This document shows positions 41,586 through 49,827 of a DNA stretch of 64,000 bases, piece after piece. The stretch is from Ruminococcus sp. GTDB lineage: Bacteria; Bacillota; Clostridia; Oscillospirales; Acutalibacteraceae. The stretch covers positions 1 through 64,000 of the forward strand of contig SFIQ01000014.1 of the NCBI GenBank assembly GCA_004555265.1, given 5' to 3'. A program made the translations under genes and the position numbers. The notes beneath the pieces are model-generated. The model saw nothing but the letters and a program-made list of their open reading frames with translations. It was not told the DNA's origin and did not search any database. Each line of letters starts with the position of its first letter. Within the stretch, counting starts at the first letter, position 1.

Positions 41586-42935
41586 ATGGGCAGATTATTC
41601 GGAACGGACGGCGCTCGCGGCGTCGCAAACAGTGAAATTACCTGTGAACTCGCTATGCAAATCGGGCGTGCGGCGGCCATGGTGCTGACCGAGAATTTAG
41701 ACCATCGCCCGCGCGTGATGATTGGTATGGATACCCGCGCTTCGGGTGAAATGTTGGAGGCGGCACTCTCGGCGGGGCTTTGCTCTGTCGGGGCAGATGT
41801 GCTTTTGCTCGGCGTTGTACCCACCCCTGCCGTGGCATACCTTGTCAAAGCATACAATTATGATGCGGGCGTGATGATTTCCGCCTCGCATAACCCTTGC
41901 GAATACAACGGCATTAAGATTTTTCAGTCCACGGGCTACAAATTGCCCGACGCGCTGGAAAACGAAATCGAAGCCATTATTTTAGACGAAGCGAAAGTGC
42001 CGCCTGTGATGGTCGGCGGCGATGTCGGCAGAGTGACGCGTGCCGCAAACGCGGTAGAGGATTATATAAAGCACTTGCTTTCCACCACCGATGTACGCTG
42101 TGACGGGTTAAAAATTGCGCTCGACTGCGCCAACGGCTCCTCGAGCGTTTCCGCAAAGACGGTTTTTGAGGCGCTCGGCGCAGAATGTATTGTCATTGCC
42201 GACAATCCCGACGGCGTGAATATTAACAAAGACTGCGGATCTACGCATATGGGCGCGTTGCAGAAATGCGTTTTGGAAAACGGCTGTGATTTGGGCTTTG
42301 CCTTTGACGGCGACGCCGACCGTATGCTTGCCGTAGACCATACCGGGGCGATTGTGGACGGCGACCGCGCCATTGCACTGTGCGCGAAATATATGCAGAA
42401 AAACGGCACGCTCAAAAAAGATACCGCCGTGGTTACCGTGATGAGCAATATGGGCTTTTTCAAGTTCTGCGACGAAAACGGGATTCACTGTGAACGCACC
42501 AAGGTCGGCGACCGCTATGTGCTTGAAAATATGCTCGAAAACGGATACAGCATCGGCGGCGAGCAGTCGGGGCATATTATCTTTTTGGACTATGCCACCA
42601 CGGGCGACGGGCAACTGTCCGCGATACAGGTGTTAAAGGTGCTCAAAAATACAGGCAAAACCTTAAAAGAATTGGCGGACGAAATGGAGATTTATCCGCA
42701 GGTGCTCATCAATGTGCGCGTGTCGAATTACGGCAGAGTGCGTTTTACAAGTGATTTAGAAATTAAAAATGCCATTGCCCGCGCGGAAGAAGAACTCGGC
42801 GACAGCGGGCGCGTGCTGGTGCGTGTTTCGGGCACGGAGCCGTTGGTGCGCGTGATGTTAGAGGGCAAGAATGAGCAAAAAATCCGTGAACTCGGCGAAA
42901 CCATTGCCGAAGTGGTACGGGAAAGGTTAGTGTAA
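41586..42935 (+). CDS. glmM: Phosphoglucosamine mutase
   Basis: A 449-residue enzyme making glucosamine 1-phosphate for peptidoglycan. The phosphorylated Ser is S101 (MISASHNP); the metal loop is DGDADRM; the sugar-binding GGEQSGH is present. Good ribosome site (AAAGGAG). Confidence 0.96.
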   Translation: MGRLFGTDGARGVANSEITCELAMQIGRAAAMVLTENLDHRPRVMIGMDTRASGEMLEAALSAGLCSVGADVLLLGVVPTPAVAYLVKAYNYDAGVMISASHNPCEYNGIKIFQSTGYKLPDALENEIEAIILDEAKVPPVMVGGDVGRVTRAANAVEDYIKHLLSTTDVRCDGLKIALDCANGSSSVSAKTVFEALGAECIVIADNPDGVNINKDCGSTHMGALQKCVLENGCDLGFAFDGDADRMLAVDHTGAIVDGDRAIALCAKYMQKNGTLKKDTAVVTVMSNMGFFKFCDENGIHCERTKVGDRYVLENMLENGYSIGGEQSGHIIFLDYATTGDGQLSAIQVLKVLKNTGKTLKELADEMEIYPQVLINVRVSNYGRVRFTSDLEIKNAIARAEEELGDSGRVLVRVSGTEPLVRVMLEGKNEQKIRELGETIAEVVRERLV

Positions 42936-43798
42936 TGCGTTTTTCACAGGATTGGACAGACTATGAACTGCTTGATTGCTCCTGCGGCGAACGGTTAGAG
43001 CGTTGGGGCAATGTGACCCTGATTCGCCCTGACCCGCAGGTGGTTTGGCAAACGCCGAAAACGCATCCGTTGTGGAAAAAAGCGGATGCGGTGTATCACC
43101 GTTCCAATACGGGCGGCGGGCAGTGGGAAGTGCGTAACCGCATTCCCGACCGTTGGGAAATCTCCTACCGCGATTTGACTTTCAATGTCAAAACGATGGG
43201 CTTTAAGCACACGGGCGTGTTCCCCGAACAGGCGGTGAATTGGGATTATGTGTCCGATTTGATAAACCGGCAAAACCGCCCCGTAAAAGTTTTAAATTTG
43301 TTTGCCTATACGGGCGCGGCGACGGTTTCCGCCCTCAAAGCAGGCGCGGAGGTTGTCCATGTGGACGCGTCAAAAGGCATGGTGCAGTGGGCGAAGGAAA
43401 ACGCACTCTCGTCGGGCGTGATTGACCGCCCTGTGCGCTGGATTGTCGATGACTGTATCAAATTCGTACAACGCGAAATCCGCCGCGGCAATCGGTATGA
43501 TATTTTGATTATGGATCCGCCCTCGTACGGTCGGGGCCCCGGCGGTGAGGTTTGGAAACTGGAAAACGAAGTGTATCACTTTGTGGAACTTTGCCGCGAT
43601 GTGCTGTCGGACAATCCTTTGGCGGTGCTCATAAACTCCTATACCGCAGGGCTTTCTCCCGCCGTGATGCAATATATTTTGGGCGCACTGATTGTACCCA
43701 AATGCGGCGGCACGGTCGAAAGCGAAGAAATCGGTTTGCCCGTTACACAAACGGGGCTTCTGCTTCCTTGCGGTGCAACCGCGATTTGGAAACGCTGA
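42935..43798 (+). CDS. Class I SAM-dependent methyltransferase, RlmI-like
   Basis: A 287-residue protein with SAM-binding motif VLNLFAYTGAATVSA and the catalytic NPPY-like MDPPSYGRG. It resembles the RlmI/YccW 23S rRNA m5C methyltransferases but lacks the N-terminal PUA domain, so the substrate is uncertain. The ATG overlaps the glmM stop (TAATG). Confidence 0.88.
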   Translation: MRFSQDWTDYELLDCSCGERLERWGNVTLIRPDPQVVWQTPKTHPLWKKADAVYHRSNTGGGQWEVRNRIPDRWEISYRDLTFNVKTMGFKHTGVFPEQAVNWDYVSDLINRQNRPVKVLNLFAYTGAATVSALKAGAEVVHVDASKGMVQWAKENALSSGVIDRPVRWIVDDCIKFVQREIRRGNRYDILIMDPPSYGRGPGGEVWKLENEVYHFVELCRDVLSDNPLAVLINSYTAGLSPAVMQYILGALIVPKCGGTVESEEIGLPVTQTGLLLPCGATAIWKR

Positions 43799-43822
43799 AA
43801 ATCTTTTGGTAAGGAAAACACT

Positions 43823-44695
43823 ATGTCGGAAAATATCATCGAATTTCAAAATGTCTGTTATCGGTATGAAGCGAGCGAGGGGGAACAGCCCTTGCCGCTT
43901 TGTGTGGATCATGTAACACTCAACATAAAAAAGGGCGATTTTGTCGCAATTTTGGGGCATAACGGCTCCGGAAAATCCACCCTTGCCAAACTTTCCAACT
44001 CCATTTTAATTCCCGAAAGCGGTAGGGTGCTTGTGAACGGAATGGATACCGCCGACGAAGAACTTTCCTACGATATTCGCAGTACCGTCGGCGTGGTGTT
44101 CCAAAATCCCGACAACCAAATTGTCGCCTCTATTGTCGAGGAGGATGTCGCGTTCGGTCCTGAAAATTTAGGCGTCGAGCCCGCTGAAATCCGCCGCCGT
44201 GTCGATGATGCTTTAAAAGCGGTCGGTATGTACGATTACCGCCACCATGAGCCGCATAAACTTTCCGGCGGGCAAAAACAGCGCGTGGCGATTGCGGGGA
44301 TGATTGCAATGCTGCCCGAATGTATCGTGTTAGACGAGCCGACCGCCATGTTAGATCCCAAAGGGCGCAAAGAAGTGCTCGAAACCATACGCAAATTAAA
44401 CCGTGAGCGCGGCATTACGATTGTGTTTATCACGCATTTTATGGAAGAAGCCGCCACCGCCGACCGCGTGGTTGTGATGGATAACGCGAAAATCCTGCTG
44501 GACGGCACACCGAAAGAAGTGTTCCGCAAGGCGGATTTATTAAAGCAAGTTGGGCTCGATGTGCCGAAAGCCGCTTGCCTTGCGGCAGAACTGAAAAAAG
44601 AGGGCGTGCCAATGCCTGACGATATATTAACCGCTGCGGAATTTTCCGACGCCATACTCAATTTACTCGGGGAGAAGTCAAATGCCGATTCTTGA
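43823..44695 (+). CDS. ecfA1: Energy-coupling factor transporter ATPase EcfA1
   Basis: A 290-residue ATPase of an ECF vitamin/metal transporter: Walker A GHNGSGKST (45-53), VFQNPDNQI Q-loop, LSGGQKQRVAIA, Walker B CIVLDEPTAMLD. It overlaps ecfA2 by 14 nt. No substrate-binding S component is adjacent, so this is a shared module serving several S proteins elsewhere. Confidence 0.96.
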   Translation: MSENIIEFQNVCYRYEASEGEQPLPLCVDHVTLNIKKGDFVAILGHNGSGKSTLAKLSNSILIPESGRVLVNGMDTADEELSYDIRSTVGVVFQNPDNQIVASIVEEDVAFGPENLGVEPAEIRRRVDDALKAVGMYDYRHHEPHKLSGGQKQRVAIAGMIAMLPECIVLDEPTAMLDPKGRKEVLETIRKLNRERGITIVFITHFMEEAATADRVVVMDNAKILLDGTPKEVFRKADLLKQVGLDVPKAACLAAELKKEGVPMPDDILTAAEFSDAILNLLGEKSNADS

Positions 44696-45548
44696 AACGC
44701 AAAATTTAACCTATGTCTACGGCGAGGGAACCCCGTTTCGCATTACCGCCGTGGAGGATGTCAATCTTTCCGTCGAAAAGGGCGAATTTGTCGGCATTAT
44801 CGGGCATACGGGTTCGGGCAAAAGCACTTTGATACAGCATTTAAACGGGCTTTTAAAGCCGACTGCTGGTAAAATTCTGTTAAACGGCGAGGATATTCAC
44901 AGCAGTAAAGAACGCACCCGCGCCGCGCGCTTTAAAGTCGGGCTTTGCTTTCAATACCCCGAATACCAACTGTTTGAAAGCACCGTGTACCGCGATATTG
45001 CGTTTGGTCCTAAAAATATGGGGCTTTCCGAAGCACAGGTAAAAGAGACGGTTTTGCGTGCCGCGGAGTTTGTCGGCATTCACAAGGATTGGCTGGAAAA
45101 ATCCCCCTTTGATTTGTCGGGTGGTGAAAAACGCCGTGTGGCGATTGCGGGCGTGATGGCGATGGAGCCCGAAATCCTGATTTTGGACGAGCCCACCGCG
45201 GGCTTAGACCCACGCGGCAGAGCGCGCCTTTCCGATATGATTGAAAATTATCGCCTGACGACGGGCAAAACCGTGATTATCGTTTCGCACAGTATGGACG
45301 ATGTTGCTGCGTTTGCTTCAAAAGTGATTGTCATGGATCACGGGCACACAGCGCTTGTCGGCACGGTCGGCGAGGTGTTTCGCCAAGTAGACCGCTTGCT
45401 GTCTATCGGGTTGGATGTGCCGCAAATCACGCGCATTTTCCTGAATTTAAAAGAACAGGGCTTACCCGTGCGCACCGATATTTACACCGTCGAAGCGGCG
45501 AAACGCGAACTTTTGCGCGTGTTGAAAGAACGGGGGGCTGTGCAATGA
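44682..45548 (+). CDS. ecfA2: Energy-coupling factor transporter ATPase EcfA2
   Basis: A 288-residue second ECF ATPase: Walker A GHTGSGKST (41-49), LSGGEKRRVAIAGVMAMEPEILILDEPTAG in shorter pieces (signature and Walker B). Its end overlaps ecfT by 4 nt. Confidence 0.96.
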   Translation: MPILETQNLTYVYGEGTPFRITAVEDVNLSVEKGEFVGIIGHTGSGKSTLIQHLNGLLKPTAGKILLNGEDIHSSKERTRAARFKVGLCFQYPEYQLFESTVYRDIAFGPKNMGLSEAQVKETVLRAAEFVGIHKDWLEKSPFDLSGGEKRRVAIAGVMAMEPEILILDEPTAGLDPRGRARLSDMIENYRLTTGKTVIIVSHSMDDVAAFASKVIVMDHGHTALVGTVGEVFRQVDRLLSIGLDVPQITRIFLNLKEQGLPVRTDIYTVEAAKRELLRVLKERGAVQ

Positions 45549-46360
45549 TAAAAGACATTACCATCGGGCAGTATTTCCCCGGGCATTCCGTGGTGCACAA
45601 ATTAGACCCGCGTTTAAAACTTGTTTTGACCTTTGTTTATATTCTGTTTATATTTTTCTGCAAAAATTTTGTATCGCTTGCCGTGATGGTGGTATATTTA
45701 CTGCTGACGGTATTGCTGTCCACAATATCGGCGAAAATGCTTTTAAAAAGCCTGAAACCGATTGTCATTATTGTGGCAATTACCGCCGTGTTGCAGATTT
45801 TCTATAACAAAGACGGCTCGGTGCTTTTGGAACTCGGCAAATTTCAACTGACTTCGGGCGGCATCTACATGGCGGTGTTTACCACCGTGCGGATTGTCTC
45901 TTTGGTTGCGGCAAGTTCTATGCTGACCTACACCACTTCGCCAACGCTTTTAACCGATGCGATTGAACGGCTGTTTTCTCCATTAAAAGTGTTTAAAATC
46001 AATGTCCATTCCATTGCCATGATGATGACGATCGCTTTGCGCTTTATTCCGACGCTGATTGACGAGGTGGACAAGATTATGTCCGCCCAAAAAGCACGCG
46101 GTGCAGAGTTGGATACGGGCAATCTCATTCAACGCGGCAAGGCGCTTGTGCCCGTGTTTATCCCGTTGTTTGTCAATGCGTTTACGCGTGCTTACGATTT
46201 GGCGTTTGCCATGGAGTGCCGCTGTTACCGCGGCGGCGAGGGCAGAACACGGCTTCGGGTGATGAAATTGCTGGCGCGGGACTATTTGGCAACGGTGTTT
46301 ACCGCCGTTTGTATGGCGGGGGTTTTGGTTGCCAACCATTTTTTTGCCGCGGTTATCTAA
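45545..46360 (+). CDS. ecfT: Energy-coupling factor transporter transmembrane protein EcfT
   Basis: A 271-residue membrane protein with several helices and the two coupling motifs of EcfT (KARGAELDTG near residue 183 and MECRCYRGGEGRT). It connects S components to the ATPases. It overlaps ecfA2. Confidence 0.95.
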   Translation: MIKDITIGQYFPGHSVVHKLDPRLKLVLTFVYILFIFFCKNFVSLAVMVVYLLLTVLLSTISAKMLLKSLKPIVIIVAITAVLQIFYNKDGSVLLELGKFQLTSGGIYMAVFTTVRIVSLVAASSMLTYTTSPTLLTDAIERLFSPLKVFKINVHSIAMMMTIALRFIPTLIDEVDKIMSAQKARGAELDTGNLIQRGKALVPVFIPLFVNAFTRAYDLAFAMECRCYRGGEGRTRLRVMKLLARDYLATVFTAVCMAGVLVANHFFAAVI

Positions 46361-46381
46361 TCTAAAAGGATTTTTTGCAGT

Positions 46382-47122
46382 ATGAAAAACTACTTACTGA
46401 CTTTGGCTTTTGACGGCGCAAATTACCACGGCTGGCAGGTGCAGGATAATGCCGTCACCGTGCAGGAAACTTTGCAAAACGCCGTGGAGCAAATTCTCGG
46501 CGTGCGGGAAAATATCATCGGTTGCAGCCGCACGGACGCTTTCGTGCATGCAAATATGTTCTGTTGCAATCTACGCACCGAAAAAGAAATGGTACCCGAA
46601 AAACTGCAAACGGCGCTCAATGCCGTTTTGCCGCGGGATATTGCCGTACTGGAATGCGGCGAAGTGCCATACGATTTCCACGCGCGGTATGACTGCACGG
46701 GCAAAACCTATCAATATCGGATTTTAAACCGACCGGTGCGCGATCCGTTTTATGAAAACCGCGCCTACCATTATCCGTGGCATATACACGCGGACTTTTT
46801 ACACGAACAGGCACAGCAGTTTTTGGGGGTACACGATTTTTCCGCATTTTGCGCGTCAAAAACCGCCGTGGAGGACAAAGTGCGCGAAATTCGCCGCATA
46901 GAAGTGCGTCGGGACGGAGATTTTGTGAAAATCACCGTCGAGGGCAACGGATTTCTCTACAATATGGTGCGCATTATGGTCGGCACGCTGCTGGAAATCA
47001 ACAGCGGCAAACTTCCGCGGGATTGTATTCCCGCGATAATAGAAAGCAAAGACCGCAAAAGGGCAGGGGTAACCGCGCCCGCGCAGGGTTTATATTTACA
47101 CAAGGTTTACTATGACAGATAA
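46382..47122 (+). CDS. truA: tRNA pseudouridine(38-40) synthase TruA
   Basis: A 246-residue pseudouridine synthase. Catalytic Asp D52 in GCSRTDAFVHA; later FLYNMVRIMVGTL. Gene order ecfT-truA is usual in Firmicutes. Confidence 0.96.
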   Translation: MKNYLLTLAFDGANYHGWQVQDNAVTVQETLQNAVEQILGVRENIIGCSRTDAFVHANMFCCNLRTEKEMVPEKLQTALNAVLPRDIAVLECGEVPYDFHARYDCTGKTYQYRILNRPVRDPFYENRAYHYPWHIHADFLHEQAQQFLGVHDFSAFCASKTAVEDKVREIRRIEVRRDGDFVKITVEGNGFLYNMVRIMVGTLLEINSGKLPRDCIPAIIESKDRKRAGVTAPAQGLYLHKVYYDR

Positions 47123-47136
47123 AACGGGGTGAGATT

Positions 47137-48399
47137 ATGGCACAGCAAACCGGCACAAACCGAACGCAAAATACAGGGCAAAAAGCAAAAGAAAAAAAAC
47201 GCAGTACCAAGGCGCAGACGCGTTCTTTGGCGGTGTTAAAGGCGGTTTGTATGATTGCCGTTCTGCTGATTTTGGTCGTGATTGCGGCATATCGTTTCGG
47301 CAATATCACCTTTTCCAGCGTCGGGGACTATTTTACCGCGCTGATTTCCGATACCAAAAACGGCGACGGTTATCCGTATTATTTTGAAAGCACCAATGTG
47401 GAGTCTGTGCAGGCGGTCGGCTCGGATTTGTTTGTCCTCGGCGATGACGCCACCTTTGTGCTCGACAATACCGCGCGAAAACTCGGCTACACACAACATG
47501 CCTTTTCCAATCCCGTTGCGTACAGCGCCGGCGGCAGAGTGTTGCTTTTGGATGTCGGAGAAACATCTTTACGCGTCTTGTCTAAAACAAAAGTATTATA
47601 TGAAGAAAACTTCCCGCATAAGTTGTTAACGGGCGCTATCGGCAAAGACGGCACGGTGGCCATAGCCTCCCGCGGGGCAAGTTCGCAAAGTATGCTGACG
47701 GTTTACAACAAAAATCATAAGGAAGTTTTCGTTTGGAACTGTGCGGCGGAAAACATCATTGCCGTGGCGGTGTCCGACAACGGCAAGCGCGCGGCGGTCA
47801 GTGCCGTCGGGGCGGAAAACGGCGAGTTGTACTGCAAGGTGCATATTTTTGATTTTTCGTATTCGGAGCCGATTGCTTCGTTTACCTATGCCGATACCGT
47901 GTCGGGATTGCAGTTTTTAAGCGGAAATCGCCTGCTTGTGTACGGCAAAAATGTGTTTACGGTGGTGGACGGAGATAAACCGGTGTTGGAAGAGGATTTG
48001 TCTTTAAATACGCTGTCCCGCGTGTATTCGGACGACGACAGCCATTATACGGCGGCGGTGCTTTCCAAATACGGCAGCTCCGCATCGAAAATCATCAAGA
48101 GCTATGACCGCAAAGGCAAGCTTTTGTTTGAAACCGAGCTTCCCGAAAGCGTGAAAGGCGTTTCTTGCAACAGCACCTATGTTTCCGTGCTGACCGACAA
48201 TTATGTATACAACTACAATCACAAAGGGGAATTGGTCGGAAAATCTGCTGTGGACGCCGATTGTTTAAAACCCTTCACAGACGGCAAATATACTTATGTG
48301 TATGCAATGAGCGGTATTCAATGCTACAAGACAACCGCATTTTCGGAACGTGTTTCGGAAATCGCGCAGTCTGAAACTGCATCGACGGAACTTGCCTGA
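47137..48399 (+). CDS. DUF5711 membrane-anchored beta-propeller-like protein
   Basis: A 420-residue protein: basic cytoplasmic N-terminus, one membrane helix (about residues 31-52), and a beta-rich extracytoplasmic part with repeated blades (DLFVLGDDATFVLDN, GRVLLLDVGETSLRVLS), matching DUF5711. Function unknown; common in Clostridia. GGGGTGAG ribosome site. It begins 14 nt after truA and is probably in the same operon. Confidence 0.82.
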   Translation: MAQQTGTNRTQNTGQKAKEKKRSTKAQTRSLAVLKAVCMIAVLLILVVIAAYRFGNITFSSVGDYFTALISDTKNGDGYPYYFESTNVESVQAVGSDLFVLGDDATFVLDNTARKLGYTQHAFSNPVAYSAGGRVLLLDVGETSLRVLSKTKVLYEENFPHKLLTGAIGKDGTVAIASRGASSQSMLTVYNKNHKEVFVWNCAAENIIAVAVSDNGKRAAVSAVGAENGELYCKVHIFDFSYSEPIASFTYADTVSGLQFLSGNRLLVYGKNVFTVVDGDKPVLEEDLSLNTLSRVYSDDDSHYTAAVLSKYGSSASKIIKSYDRKGKLLFETELPESVKGVSCNSTYVSVLTDNYVYNYNHKGELVGKSAVDADCLKPFTDGKYTYVYAMSGIQCYKTTAFSERVSEIAQSETASTELA

Positions 48400-48405
48400 T
48401 TTTTG

Positions 48406-48434
48406 TTGTAAGTCTGTTGCGGATATGTTACAAT
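48406..48434 (+). promoter_or_regulatory. SigA promoter before the cvpA-like gene
   Basis: TTGTAA (48406-48411), 17 nt, TACAAT (48429-48434). Confidence 0.65.
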
Positions 48435-48464
48435 AAAAACAGAAAACGGAGGTGTTCTTTACAT

Positions 48465-49163
48465 ATGGTTATTGATATTCTTTTAATTTGTATTTTCTTG
48501 GCGGCGGTTTTGGTTGCGGCGAAAAAAGGCATTGTTCGTACGGTGTTGGATATTGCCGCATTCGTGCTGACGGTGTTGTTGGCGGCGCAAATCGCCTCGC
48601 CGATTGCCAAAACATTGTATAGTTCATTTATGTCCGACCGTATTGAAGCCAAAATCGAAGAAACACTGACCACCGGCGAAGCGGCAACCAATACCAAAAA
48701 GGCGGCGGCTGTATTGGAAAGCGTGCCCGGATTTGTGAAAGGATATTTGGAAAAATCCGGCATCAACGCAGACACATTGGCACAAAAAATTGCAAGCGGG
48801 CAAGCGGGAAAGGATACGGCGTCGTATCTGGAAACCGAATTGGCACAGCCGATTTGTGAAGCGGTGCTGACGGGGATTTTGTTTCTGCTGTTTTGCGCGG
48901 TGCTCGGCGGTCTGTTGCAATGGGTGGCAGGCGGCATTGCAAAACTCTTTAAATTGCCGATTGTCAAAACGGCAAATGCCGCGTTGGGGGCTGTGTTCGG
49001 TGCCTTGAAAGGCGCAGTCCTTGTGTACATCACGGTTGCCCTGTTGGTCTTTCTCGCGCCGCGTGCCTCCGACGGCAAAATCCAGCAGGCGGTGCACGAC
49101 TCCCAAGTTGTCACATTTACTGAGCAGTATTTACCCGAATCTATATTCGGGGAATGGATATGA
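48465..49163 (+). CDS. CvpA-family membrane protein
   Basis: A 232-residue membrane protein with about four helices (LLICIFLAAVLVAA near the N-terminus, and ILFLLFCAVLGGLLQW and ALGAVFGALKGAVLVYITVA later), typical of the CvpA/colicin V production family. The start at 48465 follows GGAGG; the upstream frame is not supported. Confidence 0.85.
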   Translation: MVIDILLICIFLAAVLVAAKKGIVRTVLDIAAFVLTVLLAAQIASPIAKTLYSSFMSDRIEAKIEETLTTGEAATNTKKAAAVLESVPGFVKGYLEKSGINADTLAQKIASGQAGKDTASYLETELAQPICEAVLTGILFLLFCAVLGGLLQWVAGGIAKLFKLPIVKTANAALGAVFGALKGAVLVYITVALLVFLAPRASDGKIQQAVHDSQVVTFTEQYLPESIFGEWI

Positions 49164-49173
49164 GGTGTAACAA

Positions 49174-49821
49174 ATGAAAGAGAATTTAAAAAGCTTGTTT
49201 TCCGGTTGCCTAACGGTACCGAATTTGCTGTCGCTGATTCGTATTCTGTTAATTCCCGTGTTCGGCGTGCTGTTTTACCAAGGGCATATCGGCTGGGCAG
49301 TCATTGTGTTGGTAATTTCGGGGCTTACCGACTTTTTCGACGGCAAAATCGCCCGCCGCTTTAACCAAATCAGCGAACTCGGGAAAATGCTCGACCCCGT
49401 GGCGGACAAATTAACGCAAATCACCATCGCCATTGTGATTTTTTTGGAATTTAACAAATCCACAAATCCCACAATGCAGTGGTTTAAATGGGTGTTCCTG
49501 TTTTTCCTGTTTAAAGAACTGCTCATGGTGATTATCGGTGCCATTATGCTTGCCTGTGGGCTGCGCCCTGTGGCGGCAGAAATCTACGGCAAGGTCGCCA
49601 CCTTCGTATTCTATGCGGTGATGGTGTTGGTCATTGCCTTCGGGCCTGAAATCGGTGCACTGCGTACCTTGTTTGTGTTGCCCGATTGGCTGATGATTGC
49701 GTTGGTGATTTTGGCGGCAGTGCTTACTTTTGTTGCGCTGTTAAGCTATGCGCCGCCGACCTATAAGCAGTTTCAAGAGAAAAAAGCAGAAAAGAACGCA
49801 AAGAAAGAATCCGAGGAATAA
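49174..49821 (+). CDS. pgsA: CDP-diacylglycerol-glycerol-3-phosphate 3-phosphatidyltransferase
   Basis: A 215-residue membrane enzyme making phosphatidylglycerol phosphate. The CDP-alcohol phosphotransferase motif is complete (DFFDGKIARRFNQISELGK then MLDPVADK). GAGGTG ribosome site over the previous stop. Confidence 0.94.
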   Translation: MKENLKSLFSGCLTVPNLLSLIRILLIPVFGVLFYQGHIGWAVIVLVISGLTDFFDGKIARRFNQISELGKMLDPVADKLTQITIAIVIFLEFNKSTNPTMQWFKWVFLFFLFKELLMVIIGAIMLACGLRPVAAEIYGKVATFVFYAVMVLVIAFGPEIGALRTLFVLPDWLMIALVILAAVLTFVALLSYAPPTYKQFQEKKAEKNAKKESEE

Positions 49822-49827
49822 GAACGA